NCBI RefSeq assembly: GCF_003129965.1
Contig: NZ_NRCJ01000005.1
Span: forward strand, 122,554 to 186,553
Length of the DNA: 64,000 nucleotides
Direction of reading: 5' to 3'
Source: Aggregatibacter kilianii
GTDB taxonomy: Bacteria; Pseudomonadota; Gammaproteobacteria; Enterobacterales; Pasteurellaceae
Below are positions 35,038 through 45,087 of this stretch, piece by piece (position 1 is the first letter of the stretch; every line of letters begins with the position of its first letter). The notes beneath the pieces were generated by a model. It had not been told where the DNA came from. It did not search any database and saw only the letters and a program-made list of their open reading frames with translations. The position numbers were made by a program, and so were the translations under genes.

Positions 35038-35627
35038 CCAACATCACCATCATCGACACCGGCTGCGCCAACCTCTCCTCCGTCAAATTCGCCTTTGACC
35101 GTTTGGGTTATCGCGCCGAAATCACACGGGATATTCAAAAAATCCAATCTGCCGATAAATTGCTGTTGCCCGGTGTGGGCACGGCGATGGCGGCGATGCG
35201 AAATTTAGCGGAGCGTAACCTGATTGACTGCATCCGCAACGCCACTCAGCCCATGCTCGGCATTTGTTTGGGTATGCAGCTGATGACCGAATTTTCCACC
35301 GAAGGCAATGTGGCGACGCTCGGTTTAATGCACGGGCAGACGGATCTCATCCCCGACAACGGTTTGCCGTTGCCGCACATGGGCTGGAACAAAGTACGCT
35401 ACACGCCCGATCATCCGCTATTTGCCGGCATTGAACAGGACAGCCATTTTTACTTCGTCCACAGCTACGCCGTGCAACCCAACGAAAACACCATTGCGAC
35501 AAGCCATTACGGCGTGGATTTCTCCGCCGCCATCGCCAATAAAAATTTCTACGGCGTGCAATTCCACCCGGAACGCTCAGGCAAAAACGGCGCGTTATTG
35601 CTGAGGAATTTTGTTGAGAAGATTTGA
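35034..35627 (+). CDS. hisH: Imidazole glycerol phosphate synthase, glutaminase subunit
   Basis: A 197-residue class I glutamine amidotransferase. The nucleophile Cys is in [13 protein letters not shown], and the His/Glu pair in GVQFHPERSGKNG. It supplies ammonia to HisF. I chose the ATG at 35034 (MTNITIIDTG) because it gives the family N-terminus and overlaps the upstream stop by ATGA; an in-frame ATG at 35022 lies inside the preceding gene. Separated from hisA by a mobile element. Confidence 0.95.
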   Translation: MTNITIIDTGCANLSSVKFAFDRLGYRAEITRDIQKIQSADKLLLPGVGTAMAAMRNLAERNLIDCIRNATQPMLGICLGMQLMTEFSTEGNVATLGLMHGQTDLIPDNGLPLPHMGWNKVRYTPDHPLFAGIEQDSHFYFVHSYAVQPNENTIATSHYGVDFSAAIANKNFYGVQFHPERSGKNGALLLRNFVEKI

Positions 35628-35679
35628 TTTTGCGAGCGGGGTCGAGAAATTGAGGTAGTGTGGTTGAGACTCTTTTCTA

Positions 35680-35732
35680 CCTAGGGTAACAAGTTACCCT
35701 AGGTTAGTTATAGTTCTGCCCCGTTGGGACAG
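35680..35732. repeat. REP sequence, left flank of the Y1 transposase
   Basis: CCTAGGGTAAC/GTTACCCTAGG (35680-35703), linker TTAGTTATAGTT, then the smaller hairpin CTGCCCCGTTGGGACAG. It is the mirror image of the right-flank REP at 36201-36254. Confidence 0.88.
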
Positions 35733-35744
35733 ACGGAGAGAGAA

Positions 35745-36200
35745 ATGAGTTATACCAATCTGCTTTATCATATTATTTTTCGGACAAAATATGGGCTTCC
35801 AACTATTAATGAAGAAAATGAACAGGTTTTATATCGTTATATTTGGGGATTTGTAGAAGCGCATGATTCGGTTTTATATCGAATAAACGGCATGCCCGAT
35901 CATTTACATTTATTTATCGAATTGCACCAAACCATTTCAGTTGCTGAATTTGTGCGTAAATTAAAGAAAGCGACACATTTATTCTTAGATGAAAATAAAG
36001 ATTTATTTCCTGAGTTTACGGAATGGTCAGTGGGATATTGTGCCTTAAGCTATTGTGAGCGAGACAAACAAAAAATTATTAATTACATCAAAAATCAGAA
36101 AACGCATCATAAACACTGTGATTTTACGAATGAAATAAAAAATTTATTCCAAGAAGAAGGAATAAATTTCAATCAAGAATACTTTGATCAAAGCCTATAA
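35745..36200 (+). mobile_element. REP-associated tyrosine transposase (IS200/Y1 family) gene
   Basis: A 151-residue single-strand DNA transposase of the Y1 family. The HUH motif is HLHLF within GMPDHLHLFIELH; the candidate catalytic Tyr is in KIINYIKNQKTHHK. The gene starts MSYTNLLYHIIF. It lies between hisH and hisA in the operon direction and is bracketed by inverted REP palindromes, the hallmark of RAYT elements. No IS200/IS605 end structures or tnpB/IscB partner were seen. It may be immobile itself while acting on REP/REPIN copies in trans; that is inference from the family. Confidence 0.88.
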
Positions 36201-37762
<1,562 letters not shown>

Positions 37763-37774
<12 letters not shown>

Positions 37775-37809
37775 CGCAAAAAAGTGCGGTCGTTTTTAGA
37801 AGTGTTTTT
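37763..37809. repeat. Direct repeat, left copy (hisF tail)
   Basis: A 47-bp sequence beginning GTACGGCGCTAGCGC, including the hisF stop codon and an uptake core. It recurs at 37907-37953 with one mismatch. Confidence 0.85.
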
Positions 37810-37820
37810 TATAAAACGAT

Positions 37821-37897
37821 GGCGCGCGTTTCCCAACGCGTGCCGGAATAGGTAATAAAAAGAGTAAGTTACAAGCACCCGTTAGGAAACGGGCGCT
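37821..37897. repeat. Two-hairpin intergenic repeat between the direct repeats
   Basis: GGCGCGCGTTTCCCAACGCG with TGCC forms one imperfect dyad (37821-37844). AGCACCCGTTAGGAAACGGG with CGCT forms another (37874-37897), with an AT-rich linker. The paired-hairpin layout is REP-like, but the sequence differs from the CCTAGGG REP. Confidence 0.6.
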
Positions 37898-37906
37898 ATC
37901 AGTGGG

Positions 37907-37953
37907 GTACGGCGGTAGCGCAAAAAAGTGCGGTCGTTTTTAGAAGTGTTTTT
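37907..37953. repeat. Direct repeat, right copy
   Basis: A 47-bp sequence beginning GTACGGCGGTAGCGC, one base different from 37763-37809. It ends 47 bp before the DUF2726 gene and probably marks a duplication that arose with the insertion. Confidence 0.85.
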
Positions 37954-38000
37954 CTTTATAATGACGGACATAAATTTCTAAGAATAACTAAGGTAACCAA

Positions 38001-38624
38001 ATGATATTAGAACAATTAATAAGAAATAAAATGTTCTTTTTAGGATTAATTTTTATCGGTGTTGTTGTTTTATTAACCGTTCTAAAAGAGTTAACAAAGA
38101 AACAAAGAAAAAGAACAAAGAAAACATATCGTTACGTCGAGCCATCGATAGTGGATACGCATACAATAATAAATTCAAATTCTTTTTCCAGCCCAAATCT
38201 AGGTATTGTTGCTAATGCAGAATTTCACAGGAAGTTCTTATTAAATAAGAGCGAATATCGCTTGTTTACCCGATTGATTTCTCTATTAGAAAAATCCCAT
38301 CAGGAGCAGAAATATCGTTTATTTTCTCAAGTCGCTATGGGGGAATTTATTCAAAGTGAAAACCCAGAAGCATTTCGTCTGGTTAACAATAAACGTGTTG
38401 ATTTTTTAATTACCGATAAATTTGGTAATCCGGTGGTTGTGATTGAATATCAGGGTGGTGGGCATTATCAAAGTAATGCGATTGAGCGAGATGCTATTAA
38501 AAAAGAAGCTTGCCGAAAAGCCCGAATTGAATATATTGAATTTCCACAAAAATATGATGAATTGCATTTCGAACGAATATCACAAGTTTTAAATTTAGAA
38601 TTTAATAGAAAGAGGGAAAAATAA
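38001..38624 (+). CDS. DUF2726 protein with nuclease-like core, inserted in the his operon
   Basis: A 207-residue protein. One N-terminal transmembrane helix (about 11-30, [18 protein letters not shown]) is followed by a basic stretch, then a DUF2726 domain (PF10881). The core has [20 protein letters not shown] followed by GGGHY and [13 protein letters not shown]. The VDF...VIEYQG pattern resembles PD-(D/E)xK nuclease-type folds; activity is unproven. The stop overlaps the hisIE start (TAATG). Base composition is AT-richer than the his genes. It sits behind the direct repeat described above. Confidence 0.75.
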   Translation: MILEQLIRNKMFFLGLIFIGVVVLLTVLKELTKKQRKRTKKTYRYVEPSIVDTHTIINSNSFSSPNLGIVANAEFHRKFLLNKSEYRLFTRLISLLEKSHQEQKYRLFSQVAMGEFIQSENPEAFRLVNNKRVDFLITDKFGNPVVVIEYQGGGHYQSNAIERDAIKKEACRKARIEYIEFPQKYDELHFERISQVLNLEFNRKREK

Positions 38625-39226
38625 TGTTAGAAATCAACTGGCAAAAAATCAATAACCTCCTCCCCGTTATCGTGCAAAACGCCACCACTTGCGAAGTGCT
38701 GATGCTTGGGTATATGAATCCCGAGGCGTTGGAGAAAACCTTGGCGGAGAAGAAAGTCACGTTCTTTTCCCGCACGAAAAACCGTCTGTGGACAAAAGGG
38801 GAAACCTCGGGCAATTTCTTAAACGTGGTGGATATGAGCTTGGATTGCGATCAGGATGCGTTGTTGATTCTCGTGGATCCTGTGGGGCCGACTTGCCATA
38901 CGGGCACGGAAAGTTGTTTCAGTCAGCTGCAAAATGAGCCGAATTGGATCTTTTTCAGCAAGCTGGAACGCTTGTTAAATGCGCGTAAAGGGGCTGATCC
39001 GGAAACCTCTTACACGGCGCAATTATATACGCGCGGCACTAAACGCATTGCGCAGAAAGTGGGCGAGGAAGGCGTGGAAACGGCATTGGCGGCGACGGTG
39101 AAAGATCGTAACGAAACCATTTGCGAAGCGGCGGATTTGGCGTATCACTTGACAGTGTTGTTGCAGGATGCGGATTTAAGCTGGGCGGATGTGATTGGTA
39201 AATTGAAAGAACGCCACGCAAAATAA
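38624..39226 (+). CDS. hisI: Phosphoribosyl-AMP cyclohydrolase/phosphoribosyl-ATP pyrophosphatase
   Basis: A 200-residue bifunctional HisIE. The N-terminal cyclohydrolase has metal-site motifs [20 protein letters not shown] and HTGTESCF. The C-terminal MazG-like pyrophosphatase has [13 protein letters not shown] and [16 protein letters not shown]. It catalyses steps two and three of histidine synthesis. Last gene of the operon; its start is coupled to the DUF2726 stop. Confidence 0.95.
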   Translation: MLEINWQKINNLLPVIVQNATTCEVLMLGYMNPEALEKTLAEKKVTFFSRTKNRLWTKGETSGNFLNVVDMSLDCDQDALLILVDPVGPTCHTGTESCFSQLQNEPNWIFFSKLERLLNARKGADPETSYTAQLYTRGTKRIAQKVGEEGVETALAATVKDRNETICEAADLAYHLTVLLQDADLSWADVIGKLKERHAK

Positions 39227-39240
39227 ATTTGACGTGCAAT

Positions 39241-39267
39241 AAAAAACCACCTTATCGGTGGTTTTTT
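39241..39267 (+). terminator. Intrinsic terminator of the his operon
   Basis: AAAAAACCACC, loop TTATC, GGTGGTTTTTT. It lies between convergent hisIE and nfuA and could act in both directions. Confidence 0.9.
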
Positions 39268-39275
39268 GTTTTGGC

Positions 39276-39860
39276 TTAGTAATAAGAATGTTCGCCACGT
39301 TGGTGTTCGGTAACGTCTTTGGCACCGCTGAGTTCACCCGGGAAGAGGCTGACCAGTTGTTTTTCCACGCCGTCTTTCAAGGTCACATCCACCATGGAGC
39401 AACCGTTACAACCGCCGCCGAATTGCAAAATGGCGTAGCCGTCATCGGTGATTTTCAATAAGGTGATTTTGCCGCCGTGGCTTGCCAGTTGCGGGTTGAT
39501 TTGGGTTTGAATGACGTATTCCACCCGTTCGATTAACGGCGCGTCGTCCGCCACTTTACGCATTTTCGCGTTCGGTGCTTTTAAGGTAAGTTGCGCGCCC
39601 AGTTCTTCGGTCACATAATCGATTTCGGCGTCTTCCAAAAACGGCAGGCTGATTTCATCTACAAAAGCGGAAAAGGTGTCGTATTTGATTTCCGTGTCGC
39701 TGGCTTCCACGGAATTCGGCGGGCAGTAAGACACGCCGCACTCGGCATTCGGCGTGCCGGGATTGACCACAAAAATACGAATGTTGGTGCCTTCTTCCTG
39801 TTGATCCAATAAGCGGCGGAAATGGGCTTGCGCCGCCGCTGAGATAGTGATTTGTTGCAT
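39276..39860 (-). CDS. nfuA: Fe-S biogenesis protein NfuA
   Basis: A 194-residue protein. The N-terminal degenerate A-type carrier domain is [20 protein letters not shown], and the C-terminal Nfu domain has the cluster-binding CxxC in [18 protein letters not shown]. It delivers 4Fe-4S clusters to apoproteins. I chose the ATG at 39860 because of the family start and the GGGAGAAC ribosome binding site. comF lies upstream on the same strand, the conserved gntX/comF-nfuA pairing. Confidence 0.94.
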   Translation of the reverse strand: MQQITISAAAQAHFRRLLDQQEEGTNIRIFVVNPGTPNAECGVSYCPPNSVEASDTEIKYDTFSAFVDEISLPFLEDAEIDYVTEELGAQLTLKAPNAKMRKVADDAPLIERVEYVIQTQINPQLASHGGKITLLKITDDGYAILQFGGGCNGCSMVDVTLKDGVEKQLVSLFPGELSGAKDVTEHQRGEHSYY

Positions 39861-39972
39861 AGTTCTCCCACAATAAAACCGGATTAAATTTGTCGGACAT
39901 AATACGCCTCGCGCAGCTTTTTTTCTACCTTTTGCTGTAATAAAAAAATGCCGATTTTGTCTTTCGCGCGTT

Positions 39973-40659
39973 TTATGTGCGGGCAAGCCCCCACACCTGA
40001 ATATGGGCTACGTTGGCTTTGCGCAACAGCTTGGCGATTTCGTTTAAGGTGGCGCCGGTGGTAATTACATCGTCCACTAATGCCACACTGCGATACGGAA
40101 AACTCTTGCGTTTTGTCGAAAGTTGAAACGCATTTTTCAGATTTTGTCGCCGATCTTTGGCACTTAACCCTCGCTGGGTCGGTGTTCGTTTAGTGCGGGC
40201 GAGCACATGGTTATTCACGGGAAGGTGAAGCCATTTGGCAAGTTGCCGAGCCAATAAATCCGCCTGGTTATACCCGCGTCGCCATTGCCGAACATGATGC
40301 AACGGCACGGGAAGAATGACATCGGGCAAAGGTAATCGGTGGTTGCGGCGCGCTTCGCGAATCGCCAAATACAAAAGGCGCGCTAAGGTGCGGTCGAGCC
40401 GGAATTGATTTTGAAATTTGAAGCGATGAATTAACGTAGAAAGCGGTTCGTTGTAACGCCCGATAATCACCATGCGATCCCACGACGGTTCCTGTTGCAA
40501 ACAGTTGCCGCAGTGCAACGCATTTTCCGCTAATTCCGCGCCGCAGCAACCGCAATAAGGAAAACGCCGAATGGTGCGGTTGCAACGGCTGCATAGGCCG
40601 TGTTTGGCAAGTTTGAGGGGCGTGTGGCAATGCACGCAGCAGGATTGAAAAACGTTCAC
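39973..40659 (-). CDS. comF: ComF family phosphoribosyltransferase-like protein
   Basis: A 228-residue protein with N-terminal Cys pairs of a double zinc ribbon ([23 protein letters not shown]), then a PRTase domain with [13 protein letters not shown] as the PRPP loop. In Haemophilus influenzae ComF is required for DNA transformation, and this window is rich in uptake sequences, so a competence role is likely. An uptake-core pair (40669-40718 region) lies just upstream. I could not find a convincing competence CRP-S site. Confidence 0.9.
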   Translation of the reverse strand: MNVFQSCCVHCHTPLKLAKHGLCSRCNRTIRRFPYCGCCGAELAENALHCGNCLQQEPSWDRMVIIGRYNEPLSTLIHRFKFQNQFRLDRTLARLLYLAIREARRNHRLPLPDVILPVPLHHVRQWRRGYNQADLLARQLAKWLHLPVNNHVLARTKRTPTQRGLSAKDRRQNLKNAFQLSTKRKSFPYRSVALVDDVITTGATLNEIAKLLRKANVAHIQVWGLART

Positions 40660-40815
40660 GAAAACGACCGCACTTTATTGAATGAAGAGGCGTATCATAA
40701 AAGTGCGGTGATTTTTTTCGATGTTTTTTCGCCGATTTTAGGATCCGTCTCGCAAAAATGCTAAAATCAGGCGGCATTTTGAACTAAATTTTTTGATTTA
40801 TAGAAAGAGATAACT

Positions 40816-41628
40816 ATGACAATTCCCAATTACCGTGATCAAATTAAAGTGATCTTTTTTGACATCGACGAAACCTTATTTATGAAAGAACAGGATCAGT
40901 TGCCGGCAAGCGTGCCGCTGTTTATCCGCAAGCTCAAACAAAACGGCATTATTCCCGCCATTGCCAGCGGGCGTTCGCGCACGACGTTTCCGTGGCAGGT
41001 GAAACAGCTGATTGAACAGGAGGGGATGGATTTATTCGTTACCATGAACGGACAATCGGTTAGTCATAAGCATCAGAATATTGCCAAACATACCATTCCT
41101 ACCGAGCAAATCCGCCGTTTAACCCATTTCTTCGACCAACATCACATTGCTTATGCTTTCATTACCGACGATGCCGTGAGTGTGTCGGAGAAAAACGAAC
41201 GGGTAACCCGATCTTTTGATGTGATCACGACGGATTATTCCGTGGATAAACATTTTTTTGAACATCACGCTATCAGTCAAATTCTGCCGTTTTACCGTGA
41301 AGATCAAGACCAATTGGTGCAAAATTGCGGTTTATTGGACGGTTTACGCATGGTGCGCTGGCATGAGGAATCCGTGGATTTATTTGATGCGGAAGGTTCT
41401 AAAGCGCGCGGTATTGAAGCGGCGGTACATCATTTAGGGCTGACCATGGAAAACGTCATGGCATTCGGCGACGGCTTAAATGATTTGGAAATGCTAAGTC
41501 GCGTCGGCGTCGGTGTCGCCATGGGCAATGCCCACCCCGAGCTAAAAGCCCTCGCCGACCACATCACCGACCCTATCGACCAAGACGGCATTTACCGATT
41601 TTTGGTGAAGGCGGGGTTGATTGACTAG
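40816..41628 (+). CDS. Cof-type HAD-IIB family phosphatase
   Basis: A 270-residue HAD superfamily hydrolase. Motif I is VIFFDIDETLF, motif II is IASGRSR, motif III/IV is AFGDGLNDLEML, and the C2-type cap lies between them. The family acts on sugar phosphates and related metabolites; the exact substrate is unknown. Alone on the plus strand between comF and a terminator. Confidence 0.9.
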   Translation: MTIPNYRDQIKVIFFDIDETLFMKEQDQLPASVPLFIRKLKQNGIIPAIASGRSRTTFPWQVKQLIEQEGMDLFVTMNGQSVSHKHQNIAKHTIPTEQIRRLTHFFDQHHIAYAFITDDAVSVSEKNERVTRSFDVITTDYSVDKHFFEHHAISQILPFYREDQDQLVQNCGLLDGLRMVRWHEESVDLFDAEGSKARGIEAAVHHLGLTMENVMAFGDGLNDLEMLSRVGVGVAMGNAHPELKALADHITDPIDQDGIYRFLVKAGLID

Positions 41629-41673
41629 CGTTTGAAAAGTGCGGTGGTTTTTCCGCTCGTTTTTCATAAAAAA

Positions 41674-41695
41674 ATCGGCACCTTAAGGTGCCGAT
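41674..41695 (-). terminator. Perfect palindromic terminator
   Basis: ATCGGCACCTT and AAGGTGCCGAT are perfect arms. A run of A residues on the left provides the U-tract for minus-strand transcription of the AhpD-like gene. It could partly serve the HAD gene from the other side. Confidence 0.82.
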
Positions 41696-41718
41696 GGTGT
41701 TTTAAGCCTGAATGAGCT

Positions 41719-42060
41719 TTAGTCTTTCTGTGTATTATAAGCCTCTAATGCACGCAACGAATAAGTGTAAGCGGCGCCCGCGTTTAATGCGATAGACATG
41801 GCGAGTGCGGCGGCAACTTCTTCTTCGGTAGCGCCGGCTTTCACCGCTTCGGCGGCGTGTACGCCGATACAGCTTTCGCAACGGGTGGTGACGGCGACGG
41901 CAAGGGCGATCAATTCGCGGGTTTTGGCGTCCAATACATTACCTTCCGCCGCGGCTGCGCTGAGTGCACCGTAAGCTTGTAACATTTTAGGGTGTTTTTT
42001 ACCTAATTCGCCGAATGATTTTTTCACATGGGCAACGTCATTTTTCCAATCTGCAAACAT
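41719..42060 (-). CDS. Carboxymuconolactone decarboxylase family (AhpD-like) protein
   Basis: A 113-residue all-helical protein with the redox CxxC in VTTRCESCIGVHAAEAVKAG, characteristic of AhpD-like alkylhydroperoxidases. I chose the ATG at 42060 (MFADWKNDV) with AAGGAGAAAA upstream; a longer start to 42078 would lie over the ribosome binding site. It is divergent from an AraC-type regulator across 115 bp, which suggests control by that regulator, possibly in an oxidant response. Confidence 0.87.
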   Translation of the reverse strand: MFADWKNDVAHVKKSFGELGKKHPKMLQAYGALSAAAAEGNVLDAKTRELIALAVAVTTRCESCIGVHAAEAVKAGATEEEVAAALAMSIALNAGAAYTYSLRALEAYNTQKD

Positions 42061-42175
42061 AATTTTCTCCTTAAGCATATGTTTAAAATGTGTTTCAAAT
42101 TTCGAGACAAATTATAAGTAAATTCTTGTATCATACTTGCCAATTCGTCTTAACTTTTATACTTAAAATCTCATT

Positions 42176-43114
42176 ATGGATTGTCTTGATAAACTTATTC
42201 AGTTGGCGCAAGTCAGCGGCGAAGTGAATGTCCGTTGCTTATTTCAGGGTGATTGGCAGGTTCAGCAGGGCGCTTGCGGAAATCAATATGTCGGTATTTT
42301 TCATTTAATTGAACAAGGGGATTGTTGGTTGAGTCTGGAAAATCAACAGATTCATTTACAAGCTGGCGACATTTTTTTTCTCCCGCAAAATCGACCGCAC
42401 TTTATTGCTAGTCAAACGCAACCTGATGTAATAAAAAAACGGAAGACGCTCTCAAAACCGCAAGAAAATCAGACGGATTTATTCAAGGTTTATCATATCG
42501 GGCAAAATTCGCCCGATTTAAAAATGTTTTGCGGCATGTTGTATTACAACCGCCCGTCCTTGTTAATTGATGCATTACCGCCGTATTTGCATTTGTCTTT
42601 ACGCGACACGCCGCTGTTGCCGCTGATCCAGGTGTTGCAGCAGGAGGCGGATAAAACGCAAAGTGGCGCGAAGTCCTTGATTGATTCGCTGGTGACCGTG
42701 CTGTTTATTTATATTTTGCGTCACGGATTACAATCGGCACAGCTTAATCAAGGGGTGCTTGCCGGCTTGCAGGATAAGCGTTTGAGCGTTGTCTTAACAC
42801 AATTGTTAAACGCGCCGCAACAGGCGTGGAGTATGGATTCTCTGGCAGAACTGGCGGCGATGTCGCGGGCGAATTTTATGCGGGTGTTTCAACATACGAT
42901 CGGCATGGCGCCGGGGAAATTTTTGACTCAGCTGCGCCTTCAACAGGCGGCGTTATTGTTGAATAAAACGCAGAAAAGCGTGTTGGCGATTGCGCTGGAA
43001 GTTGGCTATCAATCGGAGGCGCATTTCAGCAAAGCCTTTAAAACCGCCTACGACATGAGTCCAAGTCAGTATCGTAAACGTCAGCCCCATGAGTATCGAC
43101 TGAAGCAAATTTAG
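42176..43114 (+). CDS. AraC family regulator with cupin sensor domain
   Basis: A 312-residue protein. The N-terminal cupin domain includes LQAGDIFFLPQNRPHF. The C-terminal AraC/XylS double helix-turn-helix has MDSLAELAAMSRANFMRVFQ and a second motif, IALEVGYQSEAHFSKAFK. It resembles regulators such as RclR, which control adjacent detoxification genes. The divergent AhpD-like gene is the likely target. An uptake sequence lies within the coding region near 42393. Confidence 0.87.
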   Translation: MDCLDKLIQLAQVSGEVNVRCLFQGDWQVQQGACGNQYVGIFHLIEQGDCWLSLENQQIHLQAGDIFFLPQNRPHFIASQTQPDVIKKRKTLSKPQENQTDLFKVYHIGQNSPDLKMFCGMLYYNRPSLLIDALPPYLHLSLRDTPLLPLIQVLQQEADKTQSGAKSLIDSLVTVLFIYILRHGLQSAQLNQGVLAGLQDKRLSVVLTQLLNAPQQAWSMDSLAELAAMSRANFMRVFQHTIGMAPGKFLTQLRLQQAALLLNKTQKSVLAIALEVGYQSEAHFSKAFKTAYDMSPSQYRKRQPHEYRLKQI

Positions 43115-43180
43115 GCTATAATGCGCCCCAATTTACAGGCAACAACCGAGTTGCCTTTTGTTTTTAAGGATAGATGATAT

Positions 43181-45025
43181 ATGTTCGATAAAATTTTCAG
43201 TTGGTTTGAGAATCGCCTCAATCCGTATCCCGACCCATCGCCGAAAACGCCGGATAAAGGCTTGTTCCGCTTTATTTGGTCGAGTATTGACGGCATGAAA
43301 CGCTGGATTTTGTTGTTGGCGATACTCACCATCGGCACCGGCGTTATGGAAGCCATTTTGTTCCAATTTATGGGGCTGTTGGTGGATTGGCTTGGTGTTT
43401 ATACGCCGGCGACCTTATGGCAGGAAAAAGGGCATCTGCTTCTGGGCATGGCGGGTTTATTGATTTTCAGTATCCTCTGGCTGTTTTTAGCCTCCGCCGT
43501 ACGTTTGCAAACGTTGCAAGGGGTTTTCCCAATGCGCCTGCGTTGGAATTTTCACCGCCTCATGCTGGGACAAAGTTTGAGTTTCTACCAAGACGAGTTT
43601 GCCGGTCGGGTTTCCGCCAAAGTAATGCAAACCGCTCTGGCAGTGCGCGACACAGTACTGACCATCGCCGATATGTTGGTTTATGTGGTTGTCTATTTTG
43701 TCACCTCAGGTCTGGTGCTTGCTTCGTTAGACAGTTGGTTCCTGCTGCCTTTCTTTGTTTGGATTGTGCTTTTCATCACCATTTTACGCCTATTAATCCC
43801 GCGCCTTGCGAAAACCGCCGAGCGTCAGGCGGATGCGCGTTCTCTCATGACGGGGCGGATCACCGACGCTTACGCCAATATTGCCACGGTGAAACTGTTT
43901 TCTCACGGTTCTCGTGAAGCGGGCTACGCCAAGCGCTCCATGGAAGAATTTATGGTGACTGTGCACGCCCAAATGCGTTTGGCGACTTCGCTGGATAGCT
44001 TGACTTATATTACCAACGTTATGCTGATTTTAAGCACTGCCGTCATCGGCGTATTACTTTGGCAACAAGGGCTGGTGGGCGTCGGTGCCATTGCCACCTC
44101 CACCGCGATGGCGCTACGCGTGCACGGACTTTCCCGCTGGATTATGTGGGAATCGGCACGCTTATTTGAAAATATCGGAACAGTGAACGACGGCATGAAC
44201 ACGCTAACCAAGCCGCAAACCATTTTGGATAAACCGAACTGCCCGCCGTTGAACGTGACGCACGGTGAAATCAAATTTAATAATGTCAGCTTTGCTTATG
44301 ACCCGGTTAAACCGCTGTTGGATCATTTCAATTTAACCATTAAACCGGGCGAAAAAGTGGGCTTGATCGGGCGTTCCGGGGCGGGTAAATCTACTATCGT
44401 CAATCTACTTTTACGCTTCTATGAAGCGCAACAAGGTGCGATTACCATCGACGGACAAAATATTATCGACGTGCAGCAGGAAAGTTTGCGCAGCCAAATC
44501 GGCTTGGTGACGCAGGATACGTCGCTATTACACCGTTCCGTGCGTGATAACATTGTGTACGGCAGACCGAGCGCCACCGAGCAGGAAATGCTGGATGCGG
44601 CGGAACGCGCCGAAGCAGCGGATTTCATTCCGTATTTGAGCGATGCGCAAGGTCGTCACGGCTATGACGCCCATGTGGGCGAACGCGGCGTAAAACTCTC
44701 CGGCGGACAACGCCAGCGTATTGCCATCGCCCGCGTAATGTTGAAAGACGCACCGATTTTATTACTGGATGAAGCCACCAGTGCATTGGATTCCGAAGTG
44801 GAAGCGGCGATTCAGGAAAGCTTGGACAAAATGATGGAAAACAAAACCGTTATCGCCATCGCTCACCGTTTATCCACCATCGCCGCCATGGATCGCTTGA
44901 TCGTATTGGATCACGGACAAATCGTGGAACAAGGCACTCATGCTGAACTGCTGGCGCACAACGGCTTATACGCCAAATTGTGGCAACACCAAAGCGGTGG
45001 CTTCTTAAGCGAACATGTAGATTAA
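43181..45025 (+). CDS. ABC transporter, fused permease and ATPase (exporter type)
   Basis: A 614-residue half-transporter. The membrane domain has six predicted helices (about residues 45-320). The ATPase domain has Walker A GLIGRSGAGKSTIV, signature KLSGGQRQRIAIARV, Walker B ILLLDEATSALD and the H-loop IAIAHRLST. It belongs to the MsbA/MDR-like exporter group, and Haemophilus carries a close homologue of the same length. The substrate is unknown. Followed by a bidirectional terminator before uvrA. Confidence 0.88.
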   Translation: MFDKIFSWFENRLNPYPDPSPKTPDKGLFRFIWSSIDGMKRWILLLAILTIGTGVMEAILFQFMGLLVDWLGVYTPATLWQEKGHLLLGMAGLLIFSILWLFLASAVRLQTLQGVFPMRLRWNFHRLMLGQSLSFYQDEFAGRVSAKVMQTALAVRDTVLTIADMLVYVVVYFVTSGLVLASLDSWFLLPFFVWIVLFITILRLLIPRLAKTAERQADARSLMTGRITDAYANIATVKLFSHGSREAGYAKRSMEEFMVTVHAQMRLATSLDSLTYITNVMLILSTAVIGVLLWQQGLVGVGAIATSTAMALRVHGLSRWIMWESARLFENIGTVNDGMNTLTKPQTILDKPNCPPLNVTHGEIKFNNVSFAYDPVKPLLDHFNLTIKPGEKVGLIGRSGAGKSTIVNLLLRFYEAQQGAITIDGQNIIDVQQESLRSQIGLVTQDTSLLHRSVRDNIVYGRPSATEQEMLDAAERAEAADFIPYLSDAQGRHGYDAHVGERGVKLSGGQRQRIAIARVMLKDAPILLLDEATSALDSEVEAAIQESLDKMMENKTVIAIAHRLSTIAAMDRLIVLDHGQIVEQGTHAELLAHNGLYAKLWQHQSGGFLSEHVD

Positions 45026-45040
45026 AAATACCGAAAAAAA

Positions 45041-45071
45041 TGACCGCACTTTATAGACCTAAAGTGTGGTC
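45041..45071. terminator. Uptake-sequence-pair terminator between the ABC transporter gene and uvrA
   Basis: TGACCGCACTTTA and TAAAGTGTGGTCA (one arm with one change) form a stem with A and T runs on both sides, between convergent genes. Confidence 0.8.
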
Positions 45072-45087
45072 AAAAAATACGGCGTTT

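Noticed and set aside
40660..40815. Competence-type CRP-S site upstream of comF
   Set aside because: The best candidate (GGCGA...TCGAA on the minus strand) has the wrong half-site spacing.
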